Assembly (NCBI GenBank): GCA_029012365.1 | Contig: JAQXLY010000045.1 | Location: forward strand, 1 to 53,269 | Origin: Lachnospiraceae bacterium | GTDB lineage: Bacteria > Bacillota > Clostridia > Lachnospirales > Lachnospiraceae | Reading direction: 5' to 3' | Length of the DNA stretch: 53,269 bases | Shown: positions 24,037 to 33,284 of the stretch, in pieces | Layout: each line of letters opens with the position of its first letter | How positions within the stretch are numbered: the first letter of the stretch is position 1 | Notes under the pieces: generated by a model | Seen by the model: only the letters and a program-made list of their open reading frames with translations | The model's database searches: none | Told to the model about the DNA's origin: nothing | Program-made: the position numbers and the translations under genes

Positions 24037-25770
24037 TTATCTTTCCTGTTTATACAGCTCTTTCAGCTTATTACCGTCAAGCACGGAAATCACTTCTTCG
24101 TCTTCATCCTCCATAGCCGCAATTACCATATTATAATATCGGCCGCAGCTTATGTCCTCATCTCCCGAAGCTATTTTTTTCTCCTTGCCTGCCTTGGCGG
24201 AATAGCACAGCTTTTCTTCCTCTACAACAAAGTAGCAAACCTTGCCGTCTGCCGAAATTGCAGCAGAAGTAACATCATCCGCAATCTTCTTTGTCTTCTT
24301 ACCCTTAATGCAGCAAAGCTCATCATCGGAATTTATGTAATAAACATACTTTAAGCTGCCTCCGGCATACAGTCCGACTGCCTCCGCGTCATTTCCGATT
24401 TTCTTTTCCCTGCCGCCCTTATCAAAATCCGTTACACTCATGATATCACCGCTGTAACCGGCGTATACAAAGCTTTCTCCATCCTCAGCCACCGCAAAAT
24501 CCATTACGCCGGAAGCTACCGTATTGGTTATCTGCTTCTTATTCATGTAGATAATCTTACCTCCGGCATAAAAGAGCTGCTCTTTGAAGGTGTCCGCACC
24601 GGTATAATTTACCTCTATGGCTCCTCTGCCGGAACGCCGGTAAACATAGTTCTGTATGCTTTCTGACGGCAACAGGATGCTTCCGAATTCCTCATTGGAA
24701 ACCTTTTCCTTCTCCCCTGCCTTTACCGTAATATAAGTCTTATCATCATTAACAAACAGCATTTCCGTATGATCGGCATTCAAAAATACGGTGCTGTAGT
24801 AGATACCGCTTGCAAGCTTTTCTTCATCCTTTTTCTTTTTCTGTGCATAGATGCGGTCATCATCCAGATAGTAAATATACGCCGCCTTGTCCGCAATCGC
24901 AAAAATGTACTTTTCCTTTCCTAACGCAACCGGCTTTTTCCCATTAACGGAATAATACCCCTTGAAATCATCAATTGCCTCATAATCACCGACATAAGCA
25001 ACCGTTTCACCGTTCGGGGATAGAACGGCACTGTCGCATAAAACCTCCTCTGCGATTTCCTTTTTCTTTCCGCTCTTGGTATAATATAAATTCAAAGTAC
25101 CGCAGCTATTCCAAAAATCTATGTCCGTCATATAGGCAATCGTATCACCGTATGCAGAAACAATAACCTCACCGGCATCCTCAATGCCTGTCTTAACGAG
25201 CTTTCCCTTTCTTAGCACACACAGTGCGTCATCCTCATTAAAAAAGCACGCAACCGACCTGTCCTGACTATACTCTACATAACTGCATTCCTCTACATCC
25301 AGCTCCACTACATTGCCGTCGGACATTATCGCAATCACCTTATCGTCCGCTTCCTCGACGGCAAGCACGGCGTCCTTGTCAAGCGCAATGTATTCCTCGC
25401 CACCCGAACAGATTGCCTTTATAAGCAGAATCAATACAAGAATTGCCGCCACAGCGCCGACAACCTTTAGAATTTTCCCTTTTCCCGGTCTCTTAGAATC
25501 CTCCGCAGCAGCTTTTTTCTTTTCCGCCTCAGCCGGAACTTCCCTGAGCTCTGCTTCTTCTGCTTCTTTTACATCAGTCTCGTTCACTTCAGTCTCTTCC
25601 TCTGCCGTTGCTTCAGCCGCATCTTCTGTCACAGTCTCTTCTTCCGTAACCGTAACAACAGCTTCCTCCGGAGCTGTCCCGGATACCTCCTCGGCAATAA
25701 GCTCTGTACCGCAATTCGTACAGAATTTTGCATCGTCTGCACATTCTTTTCCGCACTTATTACAAATCAT
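24037..25770 (-). CDS. Zinc-ribbon membrane protein with propeller-like extracytoplasmic domain
   Basis: About 577 residues. The N-terminus is a zinc ribbon (ICNKCGKEC and KFCTNCG, four cysteines in CxxC pairs). It is followed by a strongly acidic, low-complexity linker (residues 25-85), a basic stretch, one membrane segment (about 100-120), and about 450 residues with repeated short strands such as ALDKDAVLAVEE, AYMTDIDFW, VAYVGDY, YYLDDDRIYA and MLFVNDDKTY. These resemble a WD/TolB-like propeller. Start at 25770 after GGAGGAGAAT. Such zinc-ribbon proteins are common in Lachnospiraceae and have no assigned role. It has its own promoter and terminator. Confidence 0.75.
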   Translation of the reverse strand: MICNKCGKECADDAKFCTNCGTELIAEEVSGTAPEEAVVTVTEEETVTEDAAEATAEEETEVNETDVKEAEEAELREVPAEAEKKKAAAEDSKRPGKGKILKVVGAVAAILVLILLIKAICSGGEEYIALDKDAVLAVEEADDKVIAIMSDGNVVELDVEECSYVEYSQDRSVACFFNEDDALCVLRKGKLVKTGIEDAGEVIVSAYGDTIAYMTDIDFWNSCGTLNLYYTKSGKKKEIAEEVLCDSAVLSPNGETVAYVGDYEAIDDFKGYYSVNGKKPVALGKEKYIFAIADKAAYIYYLDDDRIYAQKKKKDEEKLASGIYYSTVFLNADHTEMLFVNDDKTYITVKAGEKEKVSNEEFGSILLPSESIQNYVYRRSGRGAIEVNYTGADTFKEQLFYAGGKIIYMNKKQITNTVASGVMDFAVAEDGESFVYAGYSGDIMSVTDFDKGGREKKIGNDAEAVGLYAGGSLKYVYYINSDDELCCIKGKKTKKIADDVTSAAISADGKVCYFVVEEEKLCYSAKAGKEKKIASGDEDISCGRYYNMVIAAMEDEDEEVISVLDGNKLKELYKQER

Positions 25771-25844
25771 ATTCTCCTCCATCTGGTAACTACGCATTAT
25801 TCTTTTGTTTGCGTATCAAAACAGCTTATCAACGCATCGCCTTT

Positions 25845-25873
25845 ATTCTATCGTATTTATCCGCTCGTGTCAA
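25845..25873 (-). promoter_or_regulatory. Promoter of the zinc-ribbon protein gene
   Basis: On the minus strand TTGACA (25873-25868), a 17-base spacer and TAGAAT (25850-25845), about 75 bases before the start codon. It begins just 20 bases after the recU stop, so this gene is transcribed separately from recU. Confidence 0.8.
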
Positions 25874-25889
25874 GAAATTCCGAAAAAGA

Positions 25890-26426
25890 TTAATCTTCGC
25901 GCAGTTCCAAATCCTTCTGTATTCCGTTCAGGTACGGTACGAAAATGCCGTTTACGTTCGGAAGAAAAAAATCCGGCTCGATTTCTTCAAAACGAATGCT
26001 TTTCCTCCCGCCGTTCTCCATCCGTTCATAAAACTCCTTAAGCTTTCTGAAACGCAGATAATAGTAGATTTCCCTTGCCGTATAAGAAATCAGCAGGAAC
26101 GCAACCCCACGCTGTCTCTCAAACTCCTCCATAAATGCCATCTGGTGCGGATGAACATTCTGCAGGGAAAAGGTATCCCCCGCACATTCTTTGGCATCAA
26201 AGCAGACCGGAACCCCCTGTACGGCTCCGATATAATCCACGGTGCTTTTCTTATCAAAATATGCCAGTGTAATATGTCTGGAATGTTTATCGATTTCAAT
26301 CGGTGTAATCGGTGTCGGCACCTTCTGTATCAGGGCAAGTCCCAATTCCCGGTATCGCTCATTTGTCAGATTAATCAGTTCCTCAAAGGCAGAACCGCGC
26401 AGTCCTCGTGAATTCCATTCTCCCAT
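25890..26426 (-). CDS. recU: RecU Holliday junction resolvase
   Basis: A 178-residue nuclease of the Firmicutes RecU family, which resolves Holliday junctions in recombination and chromosome segregation. The type II endonuclease-like core is STVDYIGAVQGVPVCFDAKEC, with the acidic residue and the DAKE pair as the active site, followed by LQNVHPHQMAFMEEFE and AFLLISY. The N-terminal NSRGLRGSAFEELINLTNERY is also typical. GCAAAGGAGAAAACAGC precedes the ATG. Length is slightly under that of B. subtilis RecU, mainly at the N-terminus. Confidence 0.93.
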   Translation of the reverse strand: MGEWNSRGLRGSAFEELINLTNERYRELGLALIQKVPTPITPIEIDKHSRHITLAYFDKKSTVDYIGAVQGVPVCFDAKECAGDTFSLQNVHPHQMAFMEEFERQRGVAFLLISYTAREIYYYLRFRKLKEFYERMENGGRKSIRFEEIEPDFFLPNVNGIFVPYLNGIQKDLELRED

Positions 26427-26449
26427 GCTGTTTTCTCCTTTGCCGCTTT

Positions 26450-27484
26450 TTACTTTTTCCCGAGTAATTCATCCGTAAACACACAAAGACTTCTGGCAAT
26501 TTTCTCAAACCGTTCCGGAACCGGTGCAAAAAACTCTTTTCCCGCAAGCCCCGTACACTCTTTCATTTCCTGCGGAAACTGCAGATATGCCGCATGAAGT
26601 AATTGATGCTTCAGCCCAAACTGCTTTCTCATTCTCCGGTTTTCTTCCTCATTTCCATACTTCCCGTCTCCAAGTAACGGATGTCCCACCGATGCCAGAT
26701 GGGCACGAATCTGGTGTGTCTTTCCGGTAATCAATCGTACCCGGAGCAATGTGTACTGTGCTGCCTTCGCCACCGGCGTATATTCCGTTTCAATATAATC
26801 TCCTTCCCCGGAAGGTCGTTTTTGCTCCACGGTAACTTTGTTTGTCTTTGCATCCTTTACCAAAAAGCCCTTCAGACGGCACGCATGTTCCACTCTGCCG
26901 CATACAATGCAAAAGTAATCCTTGTGCACCGTGCGTTCCTTAAAAAGCAGGGAGAGGGTTTGCAGCCCCGCAAGGCTTTTTCCTGCGGTAATCAGACCGC
27001 TTGTATTGCGGTCCAGACGGTTGCATACCCCCGGCCGGAAGGTCTGCATTGCCTCCCAAGCCAGCTCTCCCTTTTCCAAAAGATAGTCAATCACCCATTC
27101 ATTCAGTGAGATATCGTCCGGTGCCGCCTTTTGGGATAATACCCCTGCGGGCTTATTCAAAATCAGCACATCTGCATCCTCGTAAACAATCTGTATCCCG
27201 GACAGACTTTCCGTTTGCTTTCTATTGCTGCCTTTTTCTACTGCTGTCGTGCTTTGTCTTTCCCTGTTCTGAAAAGAGCTTATTGTATCATCCGATAAAA
27301 AAAGGCAGACCTCATCCGCTTCCTGCAACAGTTCGGAACCATCCGCCTTCTTCCCGTTTAATGTGATATTCTTTTTTCGCAGCATCTTATGAAGGAATCC
27401 CTGAGGTGCCGTATTTAAATACTTTGTAAGAAGCTTTAAAAGCTTCTGCCCGGCTTCATTTTTCGATACAACCACTCTTTTCAT
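26450..27484 (-). CDS. RluA-family pseudouridine synthase
   Basis: A 344-residue enzyme. An S4-like RNA-binding domain (residues 1-65: LLTKYLNTAPQGFLHKMLRKKNITLNG) is followed by the RluA catalytic core, with NKPAGVLSQKA, the catalytic aspartate in GVCNRLDRNTSGL, and RLITGKTHQIRAHLASVGHPLLGDGKYG. It modifies uridines in rRNA or tRNA; the exact target (RluC or RluD type) cannot be read here. It lies 23 bases upstream of recU and may be co-transcribed. Confidence 0.92.
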   Translation of the reverse strand: MKRVVVSKNEAGQKLLKLLTKYLNTAPQGFLHKMLRKKNITLNGKKADGSELLQEADEVCLFLSDDTISSFQNRERQSTTAVEKGSNRKQTESLSGIQIVYEDADVLILNKPAGVLSQKAAPDDISLNEWVIDYLLEKGELAWEAMQTFRPGVCNRLDRNTSGLITAGKSLAGLQTLSLLFKERTVHKDYFCIVCGRVEHACRLKGFLVKDAKTNKVTVEQKRPSGEGDYIETEYTPVAKAAQYTLLRVRLITGKTHQIRAHLASVGHPLLGDGKYGNEEENRRMRKQFGLKHQLLHAAYLQFPQEMKECTGLAGKEFFAPVPERFEKIARSLCVFTDELLGKK

Positions 27485-27513
27485 ATCCGCTTCCCTGCCC
27501 TTTCCTCATTTCC

Positions 27514-28080
27514 TTATACTGCCAAAGAACGCAGAAATTCCACCAGCTCCTGCATCTCCTCCCCGGTACGGGTAATCTCGGGTATTTTCTTCAGCTCGGT
27601 AATAAAACGCTCCTTTTCCCGAAATACTACAACTTTGCCGGGAATGGCACGCTTCTTTAATCCGGAAGACAAATACTCCTTTATTTTCTCCGTTTTTTCC
27701 TTATCACGTGCCGCAAGCCCAATCAATTCATTTCCGGTCAGCACAAAAAAGGACAGTCCCATTGCACGTTCTCCCGATGTAAATACATAATCCGAAAACA
27801 AAATACTTCCCTTCGGCATAGTGTCCTTTACCTGCAAATACAAAGCTTCCTCAGGAGTTTTGTACGGCAGCAGCACAATCCACGTTGTAAGGTATCTTGC
27901 CATCGGCAGTACAAACAATACCGCAATAATCGTAAAAATGTTTGCCTTATCAAATTTATTCAGACAAAGACCAAGTACAAAAATAATTACACCAATGACA
28001 ACCATTAACACCGCGCCCAGAAGATTTTTCCGCTTTTCTGCACGGATATGTCCGTATTCACACCTTTCAATTCGTTTCAT
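27514..28080 (-). CDS. Membrane protein of unknown function
   Basis: A 188-residue protein with two membrane segments near the N-terminus (about residues 18-38 and 45-65) and a soluble C-terminal domain of about 120 residues (PKGSILFSDYVFTSGER, ELIGLAARDKEKTEKIKEYL). No family was recognised with certainty. The ATG at 28080 is chosen because AAGGAGAACGTT lies just upstream; the frame is open to 28173 without support. It lies 10 bases downstream of the HAD hydrolase and probably shares its transcript. Confidence 0.7.
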   Translation of the reverse strand: MKRIERCEYGHIRAEKRKNLLGAVLMVVIGVIIFVLGLCLNKFDKANIFTIIAVLFVLPMARYLTTWIVLLPYKTPEEALYLQVKDTMPKGSILFSDYVFTSGERAMGLSFFVLTGNELIGLAARDKEKTEKIKEYLSSGLKKRAIPGKVVVFREKERFITELKKIPEITRTGEEMQELVEFLRSLAV

Positions 28081-28090
28081 AACGTTCTCC

Positions 28091-28750
28091 TTACCAGTCA
28101 ATTTCATCATAGTCGGTAATATAATAATCCGCCAGCTTCTTTTTTTCTTCCCTGTAAGCTTCCGAGAATGCATCCTCTATTCCGCACACTTTCATTCCGG
28201 CTGCCTTTCCCGCCAGAATTCCCTCCGTAATATCTTCAAATACAAGGCAATGCTCCGGCGGCTCTCCGAGACAGTCCGCCACCAGCAGATAAATATCCGG
28301 TGCGGGTTTTCCCTTCTTTACCTCACAGGACATATGTACCTCATCAAAATAAACGGATAATCCCAAAGAATCCAATACCGCCAGGGCAAGCTCCTTTGAG
28401 TTACTGGTTGCAATACCTGTCTTAATTCCGCGCTTCTTTAACTTCTTTAAAAAGTCAAGCACTCCCGGCTTTAAAGTAACTTCGTTGCAATACTTGTCCA
28501 TTGCCATCTCATTCCAGTCCGATTTGATTTTATCCAGACTGTCGGAAATGCCGAAGGTTTCTTTAAAATAAACTGCCGTTTCCGAAAAACTCATACCGGA
28601 AATCGTCTTTTGTAAATCCGGCGGCAATGCAATGCCGAACCTTCCCAGATACTCAATGTCGATAGCCTCCCACATCCACATGGAATCCACTACCGTACCG
28701 TCTAAATCAAAAATTACAGCGCTTATCTGCTCTAACATAAAAACACTCAT
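28091..28750 (-). CDS. HAD hydrolase, beta-phosphoglucomutase/phosphatase-like
   Basis: A 219-residue haloacid dehalogenase-superfamily protein. Motif I is IFDLDGTVVDSMWMW, motif II is GIATSNSKE, the motif III lysine is in EVKKGKPAPDIYL, and motif IV is CLVFEDITEG. The helical cap between motifs I and II matches the beta-phosphoglucomutase/phosphoglycolate-phosphatase group, so a sugar or glycolytic phosphate is the likely substrate. The start is not certain: 28750 or an in-frame ATG at 28738, with GGGAG upstream of both. Confidence 0.88.
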   Translation of the reverse strand: MSVFMLEQISAVIFDLDGTVVDSMWMWEAIDIEYLGRFGIALPPDLQKTISGMSFSETAVYFKETFGISDSLDKIKSDWNEMAMDKYCNEVTLKPGVLDFLKKLKKRGIKTGIATSNSKELALAVLDSLGLSVYFDEVHMSCEVKKGKPAPDIYLLVADCLGEPPEHCLVFEDITEGILAGKAAGMKVCGIEDAFSEAYREEKKKLADYYITDYDEIDW

Positions 28751-28806
28751 TCTCCCTGTCTAAAAGGTATCTTTTCGTTACATCCTCTATTGCAAGCTCA
28801 CTGTGC

Positions 28807-29553
28807 TTATTCTGCCACACTCTTTTGCAGAACAAGTACCTCTTCGTTTGTCAGCTCTCTGTACTCTCCGGGCAGCAGAGCCTCATCCAGAACAACTCCG
28901 CCCATTGCCATACGTTTTAAATACAAAACTTCATTTCCCGTTGCCGCAAACATCCGCTTCACCTGATGAAATTTTCCTTCCTGTAACGTAACAGCCGCAG
29001 CCGCACCGCCCTCCGGCAAAAACGCGGCATATTCTTCTTCGGTCAAAGTCCGGAGTACAGCCGGCATCGCCGTTAACTCTTCATCCACCTTCATCCCGGA
29101 TGCAAAAGCGGCAATATCCTCCTTTGTAATCTCTCTGGACAGCTTTGCAAAATAAAGCTTGTCCGCATGCTTTTTCGGAGAAATCAGCTTGTGGGAAAGT
29201 ATTCCGTCGTCGGTCAGGAACAAAAGCCCCTCCGTATCCTTATCTAATCTTCCGACCGGAAACAGATTTCTCCTTTTCCTGTCTTCCGCGGACAACAGAC
29301 TAAGAACCGTTTTAGACTCCTTATCCTGTGTCGCCGAAACGGTTCCTGCCGGTTTATTTAACATATAATATACATACCTTTGAAATGTCAGCTCTTTACC
29401 GTCTAACGTCAGTACGACATCCTCTTCCTTTACCTGCTCTGCGGTCACTTTCTTAACTTCACCGTTTACACATACTATGCCTTTCACAATCACATCTCTT
29501 GCCTGGGAACGTGTCATTCCGGTAAGCTCCGCCAGAAGTTTATCTAACCGCAT
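28807..29553 (-). CDS. RsuA-family pseudouridine synthase
   Basis: A 248-residue enzyme with an N-terminal S4 domain (MRLDKLLAELTGMTRSQARD) and the RsuA/RluB/RluE/RluF catalytic core: YVYYMLNKPAGTVSATQD, the catalytic aspartate in VGRLDKDTEGLLFLT, and EGKFHQVKRMFAATGN. It modifies a uridine in 16S or 23S rRNA. The target cannot be told from the sequence alone. It starts 10 bases after the end of the rRNA methyltransferase gene, suggesting an rRNA-modification operon. Confidence 0.92.
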   Translation of the reverse strand: MRLDKLLAELTGMTRSQARDVIVKGIVCVNGEVKKVTAEQVKEEDVVLTLDGKELTFQRYVYYMLNKPAGTVSATQDKESKTVLSLLSAEDRKRRNLFPVGRLDKDTEGLLFLTDDGILSHKLISPKKHADKLYFAKLSREITKEDIAAFASGMKVDEELTAMPAVLRTLTEEEYAAFLPEGGAAAAVTLQEGKFHQVKRMFAATGNEVLYLKRMAMGGVVLDEALLPGEYRELTNEEVLVLQKSVAE

Positions 29554-29563
29554 GTCCTCCTCC

Positions 29564-30940
29564 TTACATCATCCGCCACCCGGCTAGATATTTGTTTTTT
29601 ATCACGCCGTTTGCAGCCTTACCCCAGCCAAGCGGATATCCGTCCACACATACCAAAACAAAGCCGTCCTTTACAGGCTCTTTCGCTGTAACGGTCTCAC
29701 ACTTTAAGTAATGAATTACGTCTTCATCTCCGGCAGTCAGATGATAGCAATTATCGTATTCCTCTGCCTTTAACGCACACGCAAGTGCCTGACTCGGCTC
29801 AAAACGATTTTTTTTCATCTCTCCGAGCAAAAGTCCGGAACGTAAAATCCGAAGTCCGTTTATATCCGGCAATTCTTCCGGCAGTAAATAAAGACGTTCC
29901 TCTCTTGCAACCAGACGTTCCGGCATAAGCGTAATCGAAATCCGGTTTAAAAAGTCCGCCGCTTCTTCAGAAAGCTTTGCCGGACGGATACGCTCAACCG
30001 GAACAGACACACAGTCCGCATCCGGAGATTTTTGCAGCAAAGCCACAAAATGCCCTTCTCCCTCCATCCGATGCGGCCAGATACGAATTGCCTTTGCAAG
30101 CTCCTCTGTACCGTCTGCCCATTCCGGCCGTCCCGGTGCGAAGCCCTCATAGGAAAGCTCCGGTTTTACCATAGAAAGCTCCGGATATTCCCGAAGCAAA
30201 AACGCAAGTGTATCCTCATCCTCCTCCGGCGAGAAGGTACATGTCGAATAAAGCAGCATTCCACCCGGCCGTAGCATTTTTACGGCAGACGGAAGAATCT
30301 CTCTTTGCAGCTTCTGATAATACTCTACCCCGTATTGCTCCCAGTTTTTCATAATTGCCGGACTCTTTCTGAACATTCCTTCTCCGGAACATGGTGCATC
30401 TACCAGAATCTTATCGAAATATCCTTCAAAGCGTTCCGCAAGTCTTGCCGGCGGTTCACTGACTACCACCGCATTTTTTGTCCCGAACAACTCCAGATTT
30501 TTTAACAACGCTTTTGCTCTGGAATTACTGATATCATTGGATACCAGCACTCCTTCCCCGCAAAGCTTTGCGGCAAGCTCCGTACTTTTTCCTCCCGGTG
30601 CCGCACATAAGTCCAGTACCCGTTCTCCCGGTACAACCGGTAATACTGCCGCCGGTGTCATCGCACTCGGCTCCTGAATATAATACAGACCTGCAAAATA
30701 GTATGGATGCTTTGCCGGCTGCACGATATCCGCATCATAATAAAATCCGTTCCGAATCCATGGAATCTTCCTCACTCCGAACGGTGCAACCTTCTCGAAT
30801 TCTTCCGCAGACAGCTTCATGGTATTTACACGCAGTCCGGCTGCGTGCTCTGTTTCATACCCCATTGCAAAGGCTTCGTATTCTTCCCCTAAAAGCTCCC
30901 GCATTCTTTTTTCAAATTTTTCCGGTAATCTGATTACCAT
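29564..30940 (-). CDS. RsmF/NSUN-like rRNA (cytosine-C5) methyltransferase
   Basis: A 458-residue protein. The SAM-binding motif is VLDLCAAPGGKSTELAAKL, the first catalytic cysteine region VDAPCSGEGMFRKSP, and the second YSTCTFSPEEDE. The N-terminal part matches the RsmF PUA-like/ferredoxin region and the C-terminus (about 290-458) the extra RNA-binding module of Firmicutes RsmF. It methylates cytosine in rRNA. AGGAGGACGGG lies before the ATG at 30940. The gene is followed by an rRNA pseudouridine synthase. Confidence 0.92.
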   Translation of the reverse strand: MVIRLPEKFEKRMRELLGEEYEAFAMGYETEHAAGLRVNTMKLSAEEFEKVAPFGVRKIPWIRNGFYYDADIVQPAKHPYYFAGLYYIQEPSAMTPAAVLPVVPGERVLDLCAAPGGKSTELAAKLCGEGVLVSNDISNSRAKALLKNLELFGTKNAVVVSEPPARLAERFEGYFDKILVDAPCSGEGMFRKSPAIMKNWEQYGVEYYQKLQREILPSAVKMLRPGGMLLYSTCTFSPEEDEDTLAFLLREYPELSMVKPELSYEGFAPGRPEWADGTEELAKAIRIWPHRMEGEGHFVALLQKSPDADCVSVPVERIRPAKLSEEAADFLNRISITLMPERLVAREERLYLLPEELPDINGLRILRSGLLLGEMKKNRFEPSQALACALKAEEYDNCYHLTAGDEDVIHYLKCETVTAKEPVKDGFVLVCVDGYPLGWGKAANGVIKNKYLAGWRMM

Positions 30941-30982
30941 CCCGTCCTCCTGTTAAGCTGTCCTTCCGATATCCCTTTCCCT

Positions 30983-31786
30983 CTATCTGAGACTTTGCGC
31001 ACGATACCCTTCGGCAATCACATCCAGTTCTTTCCCGAACCGTTCCATCTGCGCCAAATCACCTTCCTGATATACTCTGAAAAACTCGTCCTGAATCTTT
31101 ATCACTTCTTTTTTATTTGCCGTCTTATACAGATTCTGTATATTTGTTAAGATATCGGCTATCAATCTTGCATTATGATTGAATGAATTCTGTGCATCCA
31201 TGATTTCTTCACGCACCGATGCCATCTCTTCATCCAGCACTACGATTGCCTCAGCGGCATTCAGTAAACGCTTTCTGAGATTTTCCGGCATATTCTTCTT
31301 ATATTTATATTGCAAGGAGTGTTCAATGGTTGCCCAGAAATTCATGGCAAGGGTGCGAATCTGTATTTCCACCTGCAATCGTTTCGGTCCCTTTAACGTT
31401 TCCACTGTATAATATACAATCATGTGATAACTGCGGTATCCGCTCTTTTTCACATTGACAAGGTAGTCCTTTTCCTCCTTTACCTGCATATCCGCACGGC
31501 TTTTTATAATATCTACTACCTTGTAAATATCCTCCGTAAACTGACAAATAACACGAATACCTGCAATATCTTCAATATAGTTCTCGAATTCTTCAAATTC
31601 GATTCCCTTTTTCTGACATTTTTCCAAAATACTGGAAATAGATTTTAACCTTCCCTTCACCTGTTCAATCGGGGAATAATTTCCACTGTTCCGATATGCG
31701 TCAATCAGATGCTCAAACTTTACTACAATCTCATCCACTGCCAGTGCATACGGCTCCAGCAGCTCCCGCCATAGCTGAATTTCCAT
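30983..31786 (-). CDS. Small alarmone synthetase, (p)ppGpp synthetase (RelQ/YjbM type)
   Basis: A 267-residue single-domain (p)ppGpp synthetase. The RelA/SpoT synthetase motifs are EDIAGIRVICQF, the ATP and GTP sites near KKSGYRSYHMIVYY, and EIQIRTLAMNFWATIEHSLQYK. No hydrolase, TGS or ACT domain is present, and length is that of the RelQ/YjbM class. It makes the stringent alarmones constitutively or in response to envelope stress. Its placement next to two LCP cell wall proteins is compatible with wall stress, but that is inference. Confidence 0.9.
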   Translation of the reverse strand: MEIQLWRELLEPYALAVDEIVVKFEHLIDAYRNSGNYSPIEQVKGRLKSISSILEKCQKKGIEFEEFENYIEDIAGIRVICQFTEDIYKVVDIIKSRADMQVKEEKDYLVNVKKSGYRSYHMIVYYTVETLKGPKRLQVEIQIRTLAMNFWATIEHSLQYKYKKNMPENLRKRLLNAAEAIVVLDEEMASVREEIMDAQNSFNHNARLIADILTNIQNLYKTANKKEVIKIQDEFFRVYQEGDLAQMERFGKELDVIAEGYRAQSLR

Positions 31787-31821
31787 ATATATCCTCCTCC
31801 ATTAACGTCACTTCTTTCCGG

Positions 31822-33255
31822 CTATTCCTCCGGACCGAAAATATACTCATGAAGTGCATCAATATTTTTTGCCCACCTTACAATAATCACATCTCCTACG
31901 CCTCCGCCGATTGATGCATCCTCATAAGTGCCCGAAACCGGAATTCTCATGGTATCCAGACTCAGAATCCGGTTTTCTACCACCGTTTCCAATAAATTCT
32001 GTATGTCTGTTTTAGAAATATCGGTTATCACACGCGGAAGACAGTCATTTAAAATTGACAGCAGGGTAAAAATATTACTTTCCTTGTATTTATTAAACAG
32101 CTTGGTCAGCACCGACCTCTGCCGTTCCGTACGTCCGAAATCACTGTGAGTACCGTTTGCGGTAGGTACATAACGTACACGGCAATAGCCCAATACCTGA
32201 TTTCCGTTCATAATCTGTGTACCTGCCACAACCTTCCTATTCGCGGGATTACTGATATAATTCGTTCTCCTCAGATAATCCGCCTCCTGGGAGGTCAGTG
32301 TTATTTCCACGCCGCCGAGCCGGTCAACAATCCATTCAAAGCTGTCGAATCCCACCTGTACATAGCCATCTATCTTCACCTGCAGATTTAATTCAATCGT
32401 ATCAATCAAAAGCTCTGCACCGCCATGTGCAAAGGCTGCATTTAATTTATTATTCTGCTCCCCCGGAATCTGTACATACATATCCCTCATCAGCGACGTC
32501 ATATGAATCTTCTTATCTCTTGAATTCACTGAAAGCAGAAGCATTGAATCTGAACGTTCCCCTCCGAACTGCGGCAAAGCTTCTACACCGACTAACAGAA
32601 TGTTATAGCAGTAATCCTCGTGTCGCGGCTCTACACCCGGAACAGGTGTTACGTCAGTATTATTGTTGTTATTTTCATTATTATTGGCTTCTCCTGTAGG
32701 TTTCGGGTTATCTACAGAGCCTGTCGGTGCCGGAGTCAGTTCCTCAGGTCTGGTTACACCATCCCCGATATAACCTGCCACCCAGCCGTAAATAAGACTG
32801 CGTCCCGGCTTTGTCCCGACAAGTAATCCCAAAGCAATGCATAATGAGCATAAGGATATAACCGTTATCCTGCTCCATAACGGAATCCTGCTCCAAAGAC
32901 CTTTCTTTTTTTTCGATTCCTTCTTATTTACCTCTTCTACAGTCCCGAGACTTGCTGCCATCTGTACCGCAAGTGCATCATCAATACTTTGTAAAATCGG
33001 ATCCTCATCGGAACCTTCTTCCGGATTGGCAAACTCCTCCTCCCCGAAATTGAAATCAAACTGTAATACCGGCAGTTCATCCTCTTCCGAATTAACCGGT
33101 ATGTATTCCCCGCCTGACGATAAATTTTCTTCAGCCTTTACGGTATTCGCCGTTTCATCCGGCACAACCCCTACCGATGCCCGCGGAATAATAACTTCAC
33201 CGGTCGTTTCATCTGTTTCAAAGCCGTCAAACATAGATTTTTCTTCTTCCTTCAT
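31822..33255 (-). CDS. LytR-CpsA-Psr (LCP) family cell wall ligase, paralogue 2
   Basis: About 477 residues. An acidic cytoplasmic N-terminus of about 130 residues precedes one membrane segment (about 140-165), a Thr/Asn/Pro-rich linker with poly-Asn, and the LCP domain (YNILLVGVE, RSDSMLLLSVN, SLMRDMYVQIPG, KLNAAFAHGG, VDGYVQVGFDSFE, RTERQRSVLTKLF). LCP proteins transfer glycopolymers such as teichoic acids to peptidoglycan. Start at 33255 with AGGCAGGAAAAACC upstream; the frame is open to 33303. The cytoplasmic extension is unusual for LCP and could be regulatory. Confidence 0.88.
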   Translation of the reverse strand: MKEEEKSMFDGFETDETTGEVIIPRASVGVVPDETANTVKAEENLSSGGEYIPVNSEEDELPVLQFDFNFGEEEFANPEEGSDEDPILQSIDDALAVQMAASLGTVEEVNKKESKKKKGLWSRIPLWSRITVISLCSLCIALGLLVGTKPGRSLIYGWVAGYIGDGVTRPEELTPAPTGSVDNPKPTGEANNNENNNNNTDVTPVPGVEPRHEDYCYNILLVGVEALPQFGGERSDSMLLLSVNSRDKKIHMTSLMRDMYVQIPGEQNNKLNAAFAHGGAELLIDTIELNLQVKIDGYVQVGFDSFEWIVDRLGGVEITLTSQEADYLRRTNYISNPANRKVVAGTQIMNGNQVLGYCRVRYVPTANGTHSDFGRTERQRSVLTKLFNKYKESNIFTLLSILNDCLPRVITDISKTDIQNLLETVVENRILSLDTMRIPVSGTYEDASIGGGVGDVIIVRWAKNIDALHEYIFGPEE

Positions 33256-33284
33256 GGTTTTTCCTGCCTTCTCCTCTTCTATCC

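Noticed and set aside
23587..24354. A 255-codon plus-strand open frame
   Set aside because: It runs antisense to hisZ and to the zinc-ribbon gene and across the his promoter and terminator. It lacks any family similarity and a ribosome binding site.
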